From Rhodobacterales bacterium UBA3077 (GTDB lineage Bacteria > Pseudomonadota > Alphaproteobacteria > Rhodobacterales > Rhodobacteraceae), in NCBI GenBank assembly GCA_002366685.1, contig DFBP01000024.1, positions 3,283 through 11,123 of the forward strand: a DNA stretch of 7,841 nucleotides, written 5' to 3'. The notes below the pieces were generated by a model. That model made no database searches and was not told where the DNA came from. It was given only the letters and a program-made list of their open reading frames with translations. The translations under genes were made by a program, and so were the position numbers. Each line of letters begins with the position of its first letter. The first letter of the stretch is position 1. Of this stretch, positions 6,381 to 7,841 are shown in pieces.

Positions 6381-6419
6381 AAAAAAGCCGGATGCGCAAG
6401 ACTAGCCAGCGGCTTTTTT
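6381..6419 (-). terminator. Intrinsic terminator after the LuxO-like regulator gene
   Basis: Read on the minus strand, AAAAAAGCCG (6419-6410) and CGGCTTTTTT (6390-6381) form a perfect 10-bp inverted repeat with a 19-base loop, ending in six T. The arms have four G/C pairs next to A/T runs, so the structure is a plausible but loose-looped intrinsic terminator. The upstream arm lies inside the regulator's last codons (Lys-Lys-Ala-Ala) and the stop codon is in the loop. It would separate the regulator's transcript from the salvage operon. The T-tract also contributes to the candidate TTGACT -35 box of cdd. The structure is symmetrical, but no plus-strand gene leads into it. Confidence 0.7.
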
Positions 6420-7817
6420 CCAGCTTTCGCGTTTACGATAAAGCGTTGATGGCGATACATTGAGCATGCGGGCCGCCTCAGGAACAGAACCGTTGCATTC
6501 TTCGATTGTCAACTCCACAAACTGGCGCTCGAATTCCGCGAGCGTTAATCCCACAAAGCGCCCAAGACTATCTTCGGACACTTCTTTGGCAGCGTCCCGC
6601 GTGGCAACCAGTTTTTGCACAGTATCGTTCTCGGACAAGGCTTCTGTCCCGGAAGTAACCTCCGCAGGGAGCATAGTCGGCAATACTTGTGTTGCATCGT
6701 TAAGGACCACTACGTGGCGCAAGACATTCAGCAGTTGCCTCACATTTCCGGGCCACGAATAGCGCGCAAATATGCGTGTCACTTCGGGAGATAGCTTTTC
6801 AAATTTTCGCCCTTCCTCGCGCGCATACCTGCGAAGAACCTGTTCAGCGATCAGGGTTATATCCTCCTCCCGCTCGCGCAAAGCCGGCATATGCATCGGC
6901 ACAACATGCAGCCGATAATAAAGATCTTCCCGGAACCGACCTGCACGCACCTCGGCCAACGGGTCCCTGTTGGTAGCGCACAGAATCCGGACATCAACGG
7001 ATTTTGCACTCACGGCCCCCACGGGTTGAATTTTCGAAGTTTCGAGAAACCGCAGGAGCTTAGTTTGCAGGCTCATCTCCATTTCACAAATCTCGTCAAG
7101 GAAAAGCGTACCGCCGGAAGCCGCTTCCGCTGCGCCCATCTTGTTGGCAATCGCACCGGTGAAAGAGCCTTTAAGGTGCCCAAAAACCTCGGATTCCAGC
7201 AGATCCGCGGGGATTGCCCCGCAATTTAGCGGAACAAACGGTGCTTTTGCGCGGCCGGAAACTGCGTGGATCGCCTTTGCGGCAACCTCTTTTCCTGTGC
7301 CACTTTCGCCGGTTATAAAAACGGTTGCCGAACTGCGCCCTATATTATTGATCATGTCGTAAATTTGGCGCATCTGGGCCGATTTGCCGATAAATCCCTG
7401 AAATGACTCACCGGAAACGGGTATTTCGGGGGCAGATACCGGTGTTTTGATCGCCTCGAAACTTTGTGCGTTGGCAACGGCGCTCAGCAATTTTTTCTCG
7501 TCAAACGGTTTGACGAGAAAGTCAAAAGCTCCCTTTCGCATCGCTTCAATGGCGCGATTAATCGAACCGTTGGCCGTAATAACTATAATTTTTGCAGTGG
7601 ATTTGCCACGCAGTATCTCCGCCATTAATTCCGTACCATCACCGTCCGGCAACGTCAGGTCGAGCAATGTTACGCAGAAATTTTGCTGGCTGATGGCCTC
7701 CCGTGCTTTGGAGATGGTATCACAGGAAACAACCTCGTTGCCCGCCTTCTCGAGCACCGAGCGATATACCATCGCCATCGATGAGGTGTCTTCAACAAGC
7801 AGAATAGGTGATGTCAT
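6402..7817 (-). CDS. LuxO-like sigma-54-dependent response regulator (NtrC family)
   Basis: A 471-residue two-component transcription activator that would remodel sigma-54 RNA polymerase after phosphorylation by an unseen kinase or phosphotransfer protein. The receiver domain (about 1-120) has E9/D10, phosphoacceptor D53 in LLDLTLPDGD, T81 and K103 in LVKP. The AAA+ domain (about 140-385) has Walker A GESGTGKE (170-177), the sigma-54 loop as GSFTGA (217-222, normally GAFTGA), Walker B GTLFLDEI (237-243 region, D241/E242), arginine-finger region RFREDLYYRL (294-303) and SWPGNVRQLLN (354-364). A Fis-type helix-turn-helix closes the protein (about 428-466, VSPSTLYRK). GFIGKSAQM, DEICEMEMSLQTKLLRFLET and the region around LNVLRHVVVLN recall Vibrio LuxO. 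The start is supported by AGGG seven bases upstream. Targets are unknown. No sigma-54 promoter is visible before cdd or puuD, so control of its neighbours is not supported. Confidence 0.93.
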   Translation of the reverse strand: MTSPILLVEDTSSMAMVYRSVLEKAGNEVVSCDTISKAREAISQQNFCVTLLDLTLPDGDGTELMAEILRGKSTAKIIVITANGSINRAIEAMRKGAFDFLVKPFDEKKLLSAVANAQSFEAIKTPVSAPEIPVSGESFQGFIGKSAQMRQIYDMINNIGRSSATVFITGESGTGKEVAAKAIHAVSGRAKAPFVPLNCGAIPADLLESEVFGHLKGSFTGAIANKMGAAEAASGGTLFLDEICEMEMSLQTKLLRFLETSKIQPVGAVSAKSVDVRILCATNRDPLAEVRAGRFREDLYYRLHVVPMHMPALREREEDITLIAEQVLRRYAREEGRKFEKLSPEVTRIFARYSWPGNVRQLLNVLRHVVVLNDATQVLPTMLPAEVTSGTEALSENDTVQKLVATRDAAKEVSEDSLGRFVGLTLAEFERQFVELTIEECNGSVPEAARMLNVSPSTLYRKRESWKKAAG

Positions 7818-7841
7818 GTTTTAACCCTATTAACGGTCGAG
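7818..7841 (-). promoter_or_regulatory. Ribosome binding site and short upstream segment of the response regulator
   Basis: AGGG (7828-7825) lies seven bases before the regulator's ATG and supports that start. Further upstream, tandem in-frame stops TAA TAG (7832-7827) follow three open codons that run off the window edge. This would fit the end of another minus-strand gene about 12 bases upstream, for example a cognate kinase, but three codons are far too few to claim a gene. Confidence 0.5.

Noticed and set aside
6342..6401. Sigma-54 promoter before cdd that would link the operon to the adjacent regulator
   Set aside because: No GG and GC pair at the required spacing with a TGGCAC/TTGCA-like context is present on the minus strand.
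7447..7824. 125-codon plus-strand open frame opposite the regulator's receiver domain
   Set aside because: It is antisense to a region with all expected receiver residues, and its sequence is low-information Ser/Ala/Thr-rich.
7827..7841. End of an upstream minus-strand gene (three codons followed by TAA TAG)
   Set aside because: Three open codons give no statistical or family support; noted only as a hint in the regulator's context.
1..7841. Mobile elements, CRISPR arrays, tRNA or rRNA genes, phage or defence systems
   Set aside because: Reading both strands showed contiguous housekeeping and catabolic genes without transposase, terminal repeats, repeat-spacer patterns or structural RNA signatures.

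Overview
The window looks like a chromosomal segment of an alphaproteobacterium, most likely of the marine Roseobacter group (Rhodobacteraceae). I base this on protein character, a moderate G+C content, the membrane-bound cytochrome-type urate oxidase PuuD and the deo/cdd gene order; this is recall, not a database match. Coding density is very high. The largest gaps are 70 and 60 bases, so no stretch over 300 bases lacks a gene.

Left part (1-1830): purine and ureide catabolism. A partial amidohydrolase (probably 8-oxoguanine deaminase, which would make urate) lies directly downstream of puuD, which oxidises urate, and the two share a TAATG stop/start. Both run on the minus strand. uraD, two steps after PuuD, runs on the plus strand from a shared 70-base divergent intergenic region. 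The intermediate enzyme, 5-hydroxyisourate hydrolase, is not in the window.

Middle part (1839-6341): a compact minus-strand nucleoside salvage operon, in transcription order cdd, deoA, deoB, add, upp. Cytidine and deoxycytidine are deaminated by Cdd, pyrimidine deoxynucleosides are phosphorolysed by DeoA, the (deoxy)ribose 1-phosphate is isomerised by DeoB, adenosine is deaminated by Add, and free uracil is recovered to UMP by Upp. Neighbouring genes overlap by 1 to 4 bases or lie 3 bases apart, so translational coupling is likely. upp faces uraD tail to tail with 8 bases between them and no visible terminator.

Right part (6402-7817): a LuxO-like sigma-54-dependent response regulator (receiver, AAA+, Fis-type HTH) on the minus strand, upstream of the salvage operon. 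A 10-bp perfect hairpin with T-tracts (6381-6419) separates it from cdd, so it is probably a separate transcription unit and not an operon member.

All genes look intact apart from the one cut by the left edge. I found no mobile element, CRISPR array, RNA gene or clearly undescribed system. The points most worth a second look are the coupling of puuD to the urate-producing deaminase, the LuxO-like regulator with a variant GAFTGA loop, the terminator overlapping the regulator's last codons and the operon promoter region, and the divergent Add motifs.
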